From: Pleurotus djamor
Taxonomy: Eukaryota; Basidiomycota; Agaricomycetes; Agaricales; Pleurotaceae
Length of the DNA: 16,079 nt
Direction of reading: 5' to 3'
Assembly: GCA_029747585.1 (NCBI GenBank)
Contig: JAPEVF010000986.1
Span: 1 to 16,079, forward strand
Part shown: piece by piece, positions 1 to 9,113 of the stretch
Layout of the letters: every line of letters begins with the position of its first letter
Numbering within the stretch: the first letter of the stretch is position 1
Notes under the pieces: model-generated
Database searches by the model: none
Seen by the model: the letters and a program-made list of their open reading frames with translations, nothing else
What the model was told of the DNA's origin: nothing
Translations under genes and position numbers: made by a program

Positions 1-441
1 ATGTGACAGAGGGAACCCTGGATCTTCAAGACCTCATCGAGAGGGCATCGAGAGTTGGTGTAGGATGAGAGAAAGGATGTGACCCTGGAAAGAAACTTCA
101 CTCTCTTGGCTTCAGGGAGACAGACAGTCTTAGCCTGAAGGTCCCAGCGCATTCCAATGTAGGTGAAAGAGGAAGAAAAGTCCTGCCCTTTATCTGGGTG
201 CCATGGAATACCCAGAGATTCAATCATAGCAAGCGCATCCGAACGGTTGTATGCAAAGGATGGTGGATTGGAAAGAGGTGTAGAGGGAGTACGAAAGATC
301 ACCATGTCGTCGCACCATTTGCAAATGGGACCGACACCAAGTTCATGCCAAATGTCCAGCGCAGCGTTAGCAATTTCCCCAGAATTGCTCTCTGAGGGGC
401 AGGCGCCAAAGGGGCAACAATGCTGGATATGAAAGCAACCT
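1..441 (-). pseudogene. Reverse transcriptase, C-terminal part (interrupted outer retroelement)
   Basis: Read on the minus strand, this stretch is open throughout and continues the RT gene whose 5' part lies at 11603-12483. It carries RT motif B (HCCPFGACPSESNSG, about 375-427) and motif C (KWCDDMVIF, with the two catalytic Asp codons at 306-311). These are followed by a connection-like segment (YIGMRWDL ... LPEAKRVKFL) of the kind that precedes the RNase H part in fungal retroelement polyproteins. Both motif C aspartates are present, so the domain looks catalytically sound apart from being split. The gene is broken by the 11.2-kb chromovirus inserted at 441/442 and runs off the left edge, so RNase H and any recombinase or integrase are unseen. 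The RT style (WxDD, LPExKR) resembles fungal DIRS/Ngaro-like elements; that family assignment is inference. Confidence 0.82.
437..441. repeat. Left target-site duplication (aacct)
   Basis: The five bases aacct directly precede the 5' LTR and recur directly after the 3' LTR at 11598-11602. A 5-bp duplication is usual for Ty3/gypsy integrases and fixes both ends of the insertion. Confidence 0.93.
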
Positions 442-1097
442 TGTGACGTAGTATATTGCCACTGGTCTAGCATAGTCAGAAGTAGCGCGTGCTTACATAA
501 TCAATTAATCTTCACCTTGTTCTTCATCGTCGCGAACGGCCTCGACAGCCTCCCGCACTGGGTAACTGTGCTCCTACTCCAGGGTTACAGGAGGAACCCC
601 TTCCTAGGGCCACAGGACCCGCGCTCCGGGTTACAGACGACTCCAGCCGCGAACAGGACGCGCTCATCACTAGATGACTTGTCCCAGTTCGCGGCTCACC
701 TTCGCGACCACTTCCAGCCTGACTCGTGTTATACGCGATTCACGCTATTGTCAAGACTCTCGCGTATGCGAGAATTACTCCTTAATCTCGTGCTCGCGAG
801 ACTCTTCCTCTTCGCGACAGCTCTCAAGATCTCCCATTCTTCGAGCTCGACGCGTCCTTCCTTCAACGCGAACCCTCCCTTCGCCGTCCGATTCGCGTGC
901 ACTCTTCAAGCTCATTCAAGGCTTACGCGTATTCAAGAAGGATCTTTCATTCTCGTATCTACGAGACTTATTATCTTCGCGACGACTCTCACGGCTCCCC
1001 AGCCCTTCGAGCTCGACGCTCATCTGAGTCCTCTCCCTCGAACCTGATCTCGTCACCCCAATCCCAGTTCGACATCGTATTGTACGCGGTCTTCACA
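442..1097 (+). repeat. 5' long terminal repeat (656 bp)
   Basis: Begins TGTGACG and ends TTCACA, giving the TG...CA termini of LTRs. It matches 10942-11597 base for base at a constant offset of 10,500, except at 883 (G here, A at 11383) and 1060 (A here, G at 11560). It should carry the promoter and the 5' end of the transcript. A tatatt stretch near 451 is the only weak TATA-like sequence noticed. The LTR is very rich in CGCG and includes two ACGCGT boxes at 850-855 and 925-930, plus short palindromes at 759-772 and 951-966. Open frames across it appear to be chance products of few stops. Confidence 0.97.
850..930. promoter_or_regulatory. ACGCGT (MCB-like) boxes in the LTR
   Basis: ACGCGT occurs at 850-855 and 925-930 and again in the 3' LTR at 11350-11355 and 11425-11430. 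In yeasts this hexamer is the MluI cell-cycle box bound by MBF. Whether it acts here is inference; the LTR is CGCG-rich in general, so the boxes may only reflect that bias. Confidence 0.25.
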
Positions 1098-1417
1098 ATG
1101 GTGGCATCTCCGTGGATGTCGATATCATCAACATCCGGATCGGCTGTTTTAGTAGCTACGCGACGTTCCGTCTCGGCTTCTCGTACCTACTCGAGATCTA
1201 TATTCGTGTTAGCACATGTTCACTCATGTAGCTCTCTACCTCCAGCCTATGAAATACATGCCTCGGTGTATCGTTTCACCGAAATTCTTTCAACTCTCAC
1301 ATTCGTCATGATCTGACAGATACGTTCTCATGCTTCGCGCTGAGCTTATCTGCTCTCGTCATTTCCCTTTTCTCCTTGTTTTCTCATCCATGCTCTCCCT
1401 TTCTCGTTGCTAACGGC
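1098..1417 (+). other. Untranslated leader between 5' LTR and gag
   Basis: This 320-bp stretch holds the primer binding site at its left end and no long frame in register with gag. A potential hairpin (ggatgt at 1114-1119 against acatcc at 1131-1136, 11-base loop) lies just past the primer site. Short upstream ATGs are present, for example at 1390 opening a seven-codon frame, and might lower initiation at the gag ATG (1418). It probably also carries the packaging signal, which cannot be recognised by eye. Confidence 0.6.
1099..1116 (+). other. Candidate minus-strand primer binding site
   Basis: The sequence tggtggcatctccgtgga begins one base after the LTR. TGG is the complement of a tRNA 3' CCA end, as expected for tRNA priming, and the implied tRNA would end ...GATGCCACCA. 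I cannot assign the tRNA from memory. No matching complement near the start of the LTR was seen that would suggest Tf1-type self-priming. Confidence 0.55.
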
Positions 1418-4400
1418 ATGAAGTTTGGTACTGCTCCCAAACCCAGCCTTAACAAAAACAAAAACACACCTCCTAACCCCTCCCAATCTCGAGCTTCCTC
1501 ACCTCGAGCTTCGTCCGCGTCGCCTGGAGACAGGGGGGCCCATTTGCGCTCGCAGACCCGAGCTGTATCCGCCACCCTTGCTGCTCCGCTCGCGGTACCT
1601 CTTGACAATCCGGACCAACTACTCCGTCGAACCAGCCCTCGCCCTCCTACTCTCTCTTTCCCCGTTTCATCTCCTGGTATGCCTCTTGACAAAGGCAAGG
1701 CACCGGAGACGAGCACCGCCTCCTCTCCTGTGGTGGTATCGCCTATCACTGCTACCCCCGCTCACGCGGAACCCCCTTCGACAGAAGTGGTAAATCTCAA
1801 CTACTCGCCTACACAAGCTGGTCCTAGTAGTCTTCCAGCAACGGATTCGAGTCAAGCTCGTACTACCGTTGGAGCCAAAATCGCACCCGCGTTGAGCCAA
1901 CTGGCTACGCCGAATGCTCCCGCTGTGCCCTCTCTGTTGTTGGGAGTAGACTCCTCCATAGTAGGAGAGCCGCTGTTCTCAGGACCCTTGGGACGAATAG
2001 GGCCCATCATATATCCATTAGAGGAAGCCGTCTCTCGTTATCATGTCTACAACCTTGAGGAGCGCGATCCTCTCGTCGAGTTTTGCAACTCTCCCCTAGA
2101 TGAGCATGGGAATATTCCTCATCAATCATCCAACTTCTCCTCCGTCTTGCGCAATGTCCTGCTTCGATGGACGACTCCGCACGGTGACGGATTCTGGCAG
2201 GATCTATCAGAAGAGCTGCCCCAAATCTGCGAATTGCCATACTCTCAAAACTCTGACATCATGGAGTTTACTGATACTTCTTCAGAGCGTTATTCCCTGA
2301 GCGCTCCACTTCTTGAACGTTATGGCCATCTCTTCCTTGCTATCCAACAGATCCTGCATGGTCTGTCGGAACTTCTCGGTTTACCCGCCGAACGTGCTCA
2401 TCGCTTCGATGCAGGGTTCCTCATAACCCGTCAGCTGGATAGTGGGTTCAATCCATCTCAAGTCACCGTCACCTTCTCACTCCTCAAGGCTCGAGCCTCT
2501 CTTTCGGCCGACACTATCAGCGGACTCCTTCAGAAAGTTTCGCGACGACTGAACGGTCGACGAGAGAAAGATGACGATACCATCAGCTACACTTCCACTG
2601 TCTTGGCACTGCGAACGCGGTATGGCACCCGTTCGCCTCGAACGGAAACTGCCAGGATGCTACTCCGCCCTGAGTATATGGAATGGGTTCCTGCGGATGC
2701 TCGCCCCGAAGCGGAAGCCATGGTTCGACGATACCATCCAGAACCAGATGGATTTGATGCGCGGAGGCTTACCTCTTTCTATCGTGAAGACTCCCCTCCT
2801 CCCAGAGCCTCTCGTTCCCAGACTCTTGAGTCGACTTCGAGAGAGCCTCAAGACTCCTCGCGTACTCGTTTTCAAGACTCTACTGAGATCATTCCTCCCA
2901 TATCTGTTCATCCTATTAGCTACATGCCTGGTGTTGGGGCTTTTCCTAACTCGCGTCCTGGACGATCAACGTCGTCNTGGGGGGCCATTGCGAAGCTCCG
3001 AGGAATTTTCACGACAAGCCCCTCCTCATCTGTCAGCTAAGCAATCACAAGACTCGCGCTCAGCTTCGCCAGCGCGTGGTCGATCTCCTGCTGTCTCGTC
3101 TAAAGCTCGAGCTCGTCCCTCTCCTCATTCAGCGTCAGTTAATAGAAGTCAAGCAAAGCCGCGCTACCCTGATCCTCCTCGAGGCAGACCTGAAGAACGT
3201 TCACCTCGAAGAGATCCGGAGCCTCGAGAGGATCCTCCTCCCTCTCCTCCCAATACTTTGAACCCACTGCCTCTCGAAGGTCCTCCTGATTCGGACCCAG
3301 ATCCCAGTCATGGCGCATATACTCACATCCCTCTCCCTCGTCGAGAGTTCTGGCAGATCAATCACAAACTTCCCATCACAGCCGTTCCGGAATGGGACGG
3401 TAAGGGAGAGACTCTAGTTCAATACTTTGCCAACTTTGGTCCGCTCGTGCAGCTAGGCGACTACACCACGGTCGACTTAGCCAAAACTGCACCCATTCGA
3501 TTTACGGGAGCCGCTCGTGATTGGTTCAACTCCTTGCCAGCGCATAACCAAACCGAGATGACTTCTTCGTGGGATAACTTCCGTGAAGCCATCCGTTCTC
3601 AGTTCATGGGGCAAGCCTGGGTCAATGCCCGTACCCAAGAATTCGAGGAGATGCGCTTCAGACAGAACGGATGTTCTTCAGAGTCTCCTCTTGAGTTCCT
3701 ACAGCGGCGCCTGCGACTCGCCAACGTGCTTCACGACGAATACGATAATGTACTTGTCTCCCGTGTTCTTCGTACCCAGCCGGCTGGCTGGCTCCCGCAT
3801 CTCAACCCTACCAGTAGTCCCACTGTCGTGATCCTGCTTGCTCGAGCCACCGAGCTTGAATCCGTCTTGATAGCCGCGTATCAAACTGCGCGTAACCAGA
3901 GGAATCTGGAATCTCTTTCGAGCAACTCCTCTCAAAAGAGTAATCCCTTCTACCGCCGCAACCGAACAGTCAATGTCGCAGACGCTCATGGCGTGGAAGA
4001 CATGGAAGTTATTGTCGATCTTTCGGAGCCCAGCCAATCACGCGAGGTTGCCCTAGCTGCGACTCGACCACCTAGGCGGTCGCTCTCCCAGGACTGGCCG
4101 CTAGGTCGCACTATTCATGGCTATACCTTCTCAAAGGATGACTCCAAGGTCTCCTCTAAAAGGCCACGCAATGGTTGTTTCCTTTGTACAAGCAAGCTGC
4201 ACTTTCACCGCGAATGTCCTCACTTCGCGCAATGGGAAACTATGCGGGGAATACTCTTAGTAGATGGAACTACGGATCCGGCATCCTACCAGGCTGCGGA
4301 GGACGAGTACCAAGCATGTAACGCAGAGATTGCTACTACTACATCCGCTCCTTCTTACTTGACTGAATTGAGTCCTCCTCAAGCTGATCTCTCACCCCCT

Positions 4401-7400
4401 CCGGTAAAATTGATTCCATTGAGTAAGAAAACGTTCCCCTCAGAACGGATTCATCCTGGAAATTTGAAGGCTCTTCATCTGACTGTCAGACTGGAGTCTC
4501 CTCTAGGATCTGATACTAAAGCGCGCCTTGATTCAGGTGCCGACATCTCTCTAATCTCGGAGGATTGTTGGATAAATATTCCGGAGCGGCCTCACTTGCA
4601 TTCCGACGATAAAATCACTCTCTACCAACTCACCGGATCTGCCTCTGTACTTGGTCGAGTCCGACTCCAGGTTTTCATGCCTACCGCAGGCGAAGAAGTA
4701 TTAGTAGCTCATACGAACGCGTATGTTGTCAGAGGCATGCGAGTTCCCTTGTTGCTAGGAGAAGACTTTCAGACAGAATACGAACTCAGTATTCTGCGAG
4801 ACGGTTCTGGCTATCATACGATTATGCCGGGATACTCCAGATATCGTGTCCCGGCTTACGCAGTCGAGACGGACAAGCTAGGCTTCAAGATGTACAAGGC
4901 CCTTGTAGCTCAATCCTTTGTAAAGAAGAAGTCTACCCGTAGGAACCGAGCTAAAGACCGTAATCGACAGCCAGGTGCTACTACTCTAGCAATTGCGCTT
5001 CGAGACATCACCATATCGCCGGGCTCGTACTACAACGTACCCCTCGACCTCGACGAATGTCATCCGCCTTCCGTCTGGATGGTTGAGAAGATGGTACTGG
5101 CAGAAAGTGATGAGTCCTCATTCCTCGTGACGCCTGCCACTCTCATATCCTCCGATGTCCCCTTCCTTCCTGTGGCTAATCCTTCGACTCGTCCTATCAC
5201 TGTCCGTAAAGGTGATGTCCTAGGCGTGATGGAGAACCCGGAAAGCTACGGCGATAAGCCTCAGGATGCGGCTACTTTGGATAAATACTCCAGAGCTGCA
5301 AAGGCTATGAAAGTAGCTATTCAGGCAATCCATTCATCCCCGCAAGACCACCCTGCTGCTCCTGAGCCGGATTCGGACGAGGACGGAGGCCCTAAGACTG
5401 CGGCGGTGCCAGATGACTGCCCTGTCTCGGACGTCCTTTCTGCAGTGCACTTAGGCCCTGACATACCCTCCGATATTCGTCCTCGTCTGGAAGAGGTGTT
5501 AAAGCGGAATTCGACTGCTTTTGGATTGGACGGACGACTTGGAAAGGTAGATCGCACTATGTCCATCCCTCTTAAGGCTGGCGTGCAGCCCATCTCTCTT
5601 CCGGTTTACGGCGCTTCGCCCGCGCGAAAGGAAGTCATTGATGAGCAGCTAAGGAAATGGTTTGAAGCCGAAGTCATAGAACCTTCCGTGAGCCCTTGGG
5701 GGTTTCCTTGTCTGGTTATCTACCGTAACAACAAGCCGCGACTTGTGATCGACTACAGAAAGCTCAATGCCAACACTATCGCAGACGAGTACCCCATTCC
5801 TCGACAATCCGAGATTATGCAAGCTCTTTCTGGAGCTCAAGTCATATCTACTTTTGACGCATTGGCAGGCTTTACTCAGATTGAAGTAGATGAGGATTCT
5901 CGTCCTCTTACAGCTTTTCGTTGCCATCGAGGGCTCTTCCAATTTCGACGGATGCCTTTTGGGTTGCGTAACGGCCCTTCCATATTCCAGCGACTTATGC
6001 AAGAGATTCTATCACCATTCTTGTGGCTCTTTGCTCTGGTTTACATTGACGGCATAGTTATCTATTTGCGAGACTGGGAAGACCATCTGCGGCATCTGGA
6101 TCTGGTTTTAGGAGCGATTGCATCGGCCAACTTAATGCTAGCCCCGAGTAAATGTTATATTGGATGGTCCTCGATACTTCTACTTGGGCAGAAGGTGTCT
6201 CGATTAGGGCTCTCGACTTGGAAGGAGAAGGTCCAAATCGTTCTAGACTACCCTCGTCCGAGGAATACACACGAATTGCAACGCTTCTTGGGGATGGTGG
6301 TGTACTTCTCATCTTATATCCCTCACTACTCGCACATAGCCGCTCCATTATTCCTGCTGCTACGCAAGAACGTCAAGTGGCTTTGGACCGCAGAGCAAGA
6401 GATCGCTTTCCAGGAAGCAAGGAAAGCTCTCAGTAAAGCTCCAGTGCTAGGTCACCCCATTCAGCATCAGCCTTACAGGCTGTATACAGACGCTTCCGAC
6501 TACGCGCTAGGCGCTAGCCTACAACAAGTACAAGTTATTGTTGTACGGGATTTGAGGGACACCCCTGCCTACAAGACTCTGAGTAATGCATATAAGGATA
6601 AGCTTCCCATTCCATCCTTGATTACTTCCCTCTCTTCGGGACATCAAGAGATATTAGTCCCTCAGACTGAATGGAGCGAGGATTTCGAGGATACTCAAGT
6701 CTTAGTGGAAAGAGTGATCGCATACTGGAGTCGTACTCTTAAACCAGCCGAGAAGAATTACAGTGCGACTGAACGCGAAGCCTTAGCGGCCAAGGAAGCC
6801 TTAATTCGTTTCCAACCCTTCATTGAGGGGGAAAGAATTACCCTTATTACTGGTCATTCAGCCTTACAATGGGCTCGATCCTTCGAGCACAACAATCGGC
6901 GACTAGCAGCATGGGGGGCAGTCTTTGCGGCTTATCCGGAGCTCAAGATAGTTCATCGCCCGGGGCGAGTACATTCCAACGTCGACCCTTTGTCGCGAAT
7001 CCCACCGATTTCGTCTGAAGATCCTGAGGCTTCGTTTCTTGACGCTTCGCCATGGGTGCCTCCTCACGATTCGCCAGTGCTGGATCTCATTCCTCCTATA
7101 GTGCCATCAGAGGAGAGTCAAGAGATCGCTCTGGAGCTAGAGAATCGAAGGCTGCCAGCCGAGCGAGCAGCTTTCCCGGCAGTTGTGTGGATGAGTGATT
7201 CCATTTATCCCTCCGCTATGCGGGCGGAAACTAGAGCTATGAGGCGAGTCAAGGCTGCCAACGAGTTAGAGAATCTCTACACGCCGTCACTCCCCGTCCT
7301 TCCGGAACGAATGACTACTGCAGAACAACAGACTCAAGATTCCTTGACTGATCTTTCACCGCTGGACGACTCTACTGAGGACTCTTGGTCTTATCCTATA

Positions 7401-9041
7401 GGAGTCAAAAATCCACTTTCGCTGGAGGAAATGGAACAATCACGGCCTTCTCTCCTAGTAGGCTTCAAGCCCACTGAGCTTGCCTCTTGGAACGAAGCGT
7501 ACGAAGCGGATCCCTTCTTCAAGGAGAAACTGCGTCTAGCTAAGGAGGAACGACTACACCCCGAGCTTCTTCTGACTCCCTCTCGTTTCCAGACCAGTTC
7601 CTCTGGGTTGCTCTACTTTCTCAACGCGGACTGGGAATATCGTCTATGCGTCCCCAGAGACAAGATTTCCGATATTCTGCGCCTAGTTCACGAATCGCCG
7701 GAGGAGAGTGCGCATGCTGGAGCTCGTCGTTTTGCCTTGCGTCTCAAGGAACACTATTACTGGCCCCGATTGGCTAAGGATGCTGAAGAATTCGTTGAGT
7801 CTTGTGATGTCTGCCAGAAGATTAAGGTCGACCACCGTAAGCCTATGGGTGGCTTGAGACCAGCTCATATTCCGTCCCGGCCTTTCGAGACTGTGTCAAT
7901 GGATTTGATAACTGGACTACCTCCATCGGGGATGGAGAATTTCACCGCAGTATTTGTAGTGGTTGATAAACTGACGAAGTATGCCCTTTTTACGGCTACG
8001 CACGACACGCTGAACCAAGTCGGGTTTGCCGAACTCTTTATATCAAAAGTTATCAACACCTACGGACTTCCCTCCCGCATCATCTGCGATAGGGACAAGC
8101 GCTGGATGTCACTATTCTGGAGGACTATCATGAACCGTTACAATGGTCGACTAGCTGTCTCGTCGGCGCATCACCCCCAGACCGATGGCCAAACGGAGAA
8201 TCTCAATGCTACTCTGGAATCTATGCTTCGTGGCTACGTACAAGCTGATCGAACGCGATGGTCAGAATACTTGGGTGAACTTCAATTTGCCTACAACTCC
8301 ACAGTGCATGGATCGACCCTGTACCGACCTGACTTCCTCCTATTTGGCTACAAACCTATCCAGTCTCAGTCAGCGATGCTACCCACTTCGGACGGAGTCA
8401 ACCGACCCTTTCTCCCTAGCCAGCGAGCGGAAGATTTCATCACGGACCTTGAACTCCACCGGCAATTGGCCAGAGACCAAATAGTCAGAGCCCTTGAGAA
8501 TCAAGCCAGGGCTTACAATAAGGGGAGACGGCCCGTGGAGACCATTGAGCCAGGAGACTGGGCTCTAGTCAACCCCCATACGCTCCAACTCATCGAAGCT
8601 CAAGGTACGGGCCGCAAGTTAATCCAGAAGACCATTGGCCCCTTCCAAGTCATGGAGAAAGTTAACCCCGTGGTCTATCGCCTTCGCTTACCCGCCAATT
8701 ACCCTATGCATCCTGTGTTCAACTTATCTCATCTGCGGAAATATCACCCCTCGGCTCCTCGGTTTGGGAAACGTACTAAATTACCACCTACGCAGAGCGA
8801 ACTGCCAGAAAAGGAAGAGTGGGAGGTTCAAGCGATACTAGGTCATAGATTATCTAACAGGAAGACTGGACGTCGTCGTCTTTTCTTAGTAAGATGGAAG
8901 GGCCTGGATGCGACTGAGGACTCGTGGCTCACGGAAAGCCAACTGCGTAATGCGCCGGGATTAAAGCGAGATTACATGAATTCGCTCGCGCCGAACGCGA
9001 GGTGGGATGAGAAGATCTACATTCCTGGCCGACAGTCTTAA
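1418..9041 (+). CDS. Gag-Pol polyprotein of the chromovirus (one frame apart from an ambiguous base)
   Basis: Encodes about 2,540 residues, numbered here from ATG 1418, the first in-frame ATG; a TTG at 1376 is not a credible eukaryotic start. Order: Ser/Pro-rich leader (1-180), unique globular Gag extension (about 180-465), basic SR/RP-rich linker (545-615), capsid-like region (640-830), CCHC knuckle (920-933), protease DSGA (1038), RT (1385-1640), RNase H (1650-1865), integrase zinc finger and D,D-35-E core (2090-2300), chromodomain (2465-2523). No stop separates gag from pol, as in Tf1-like elements where one primary product is processed. The frame shifts by one base exactly at the N at 2977; dropping that base makes the length divisible by three. 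No other break was seen. RT Asp1545 and RNase H Asp1812 are Gly. Confidence 0.93.
1955..2810 (+). other. N-terminal Gag extension of unknown fold
   Basis: Between the low-complexity start of Gag and the usual capsid region lies a segment of about 285 residues with globular composition. It contains hydrophobic and aromatic residues at regular spacing (YHVYNLEER, LLRWTTPHGDGFWQDL, LERYGHLFLAIQQILHGL) and a helix-like stretch to about 2700. It is followed by a Ser/Arg/Pro-rich linker. I do not recognise a family. It could be a matrix-like or extra assembly domain; that is inference from its position only. Confidence 0.5.
2977..2977. other. Ambiguous base at the gag frame switch
   Basis: An N lies at the point where the plausible protein passes from the frame used since 1418 to the frame used through 9041. 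Upstream of it only the first frame reads like Gag, and downstream only the second does. Omitting the base restores one frame, so it is most likely a consensus or homopolymer error (a run of G follows), not a programmed frameshift. Confidence 0.8.
3340..3905 (+). other. Capsid-like region of Gag
   Basis: A retrotransposon-Gag type region of about 190 residues, starting near WQINHKLP and including the conserved pattern of a tryptophan followed by FREAIRSQF (about 3565-3610) and LEFLQRRLRLANVL (about 3690-3735). It forms the virus-like particle shell in this family. Confidence 0.7.
4176..4217 (+). other. CCHC zinc knuckle of Gag (nucleocapsid)
   Basis: The pattern C-X2-C-X4-H-X4-C is met by CFLCTSKLHFHREC. 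This knuckle binds the element's RNA during packaging. Confidence 0.88.
4455..4805 (+). other. Aspartic protease domain
   Basis: The retropepsin signature LDSGADISLIS has its catalytic Asp codon at 4530-4532. A second conserved stretch VPLLLGEDF lies about 4745-4775. The domain acts as a dimer to cut the polyprotein and looks intact. About 250 residues of acidic, poorly conserved spacer lie between it and RT. Confidence 0.9.
5565..6350 (+). other. Reverse transcriptase domain with YIDG in place of YIDD
   Basis: Conserved blocks are present: WGFPCLVIYRNNKPRLVIDY, STFDALAGFTQIEV (first catalytic Asp at 5856-5858), FRRMPFGLRNGPSIFQRLM and ALVYIDGIVIY. The second Asp of the last motif, codon 6051-6053, is GGC (Gly) where the family has Asp; the first Asp of the pair (6048-6050) is kept. 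Loss of this residue is expected to abolish or cripple polymerisation. Confidence 0.93.
6370..7000 (+). other. RNase H domain with TGH in place of TDH
   Basis: Family blocks are visible: YTDASDYALGA (Asp at 6489-6491), SATEREALAAKEAL, then LITGHSALQWA and VHSNVDPLSR. The block usually read as TDH has GGT (Gly) at 6852-6854, removing a metal-binding Asp. A spacer of about 75 residues between the first and second blocks (6525-6715) is, from memory, usual in related basidiomycete elements. Confidence 0.88.
7680..8300 (+). other. Integrase zinc finger and catalytic core
   Basis: An HHCC finger (VHESP...HAG, then CDVC at about 7803-7814) precedes the retroviral-type core. The catalytic triad is complete: Asp 7902-7904 (MDLITGLP), Asp 8088-8090 (CDRDKRW) and Glu 8196-8198 (QTDGQTEN). 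Asp to Glu spacing is 35 residues. This enzyme inserts the cDNA and makes the 5-bp target duplication seen at the ends. Confidence 0.95.
8811..8985 (+). other. C-terminal chromodomain
   Basis: The segment WEVQAILGHR ... RRRLFLVRWKGLDATEDSWL has the chromodomain layout: an E-V-x-x-I-L start, V-R-W-K-G, then an acidic residue before S-W. In chromoviruses this module recognises histone marks and steers integration to heterochromatin, in keeping with insertion inside another transposon. Confidence 0.9.
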
Positions 9042-9113
9042 GCTGCGACTCCCTCATCAAACGTATTGTCTTGCCTTCCTCTCCTTCCATCCTTCAAGTT
9101 TTACCATCCCTCT

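Noticed and set aside
163..432. + strand open frame in the left flank
   Set aside because: Antisense to the RT motif B and C region, which is clearly the coding strand.
517..1047. Open frame of 176 codons in the 5' LTR (and its copy in the 3' LTR)
   Set aside because: It begins at TTG, has low-complexity Arg/Ser/Leu composition and lies entirely in LTR sequence with three overlapping alternatives. It is explained by the LTR's base bias.
2571..2976. Pol frame extended upstream to 2571 as a separate gene start
   Set aside because: The ATG-like start is inside gag in another frame and the upstream peptide is a shadow; coding sense in this frame begins only after the N.
2950..3040. Programmed ribosomal frameshift between gag and pol
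   Set aside because: The frame switch coincides with an ambiguous base and lies within Gag, before the capsid region, which is the wrong place for a gag-pol shift.
5321..6348. Several minus-strand open frames opposite pol (5321-5593, 5649-6002, 6058-6348) and similar ones elsewhere
   Set aside because: They are antisense to well-conserved protease-RT sequence and show no family features.
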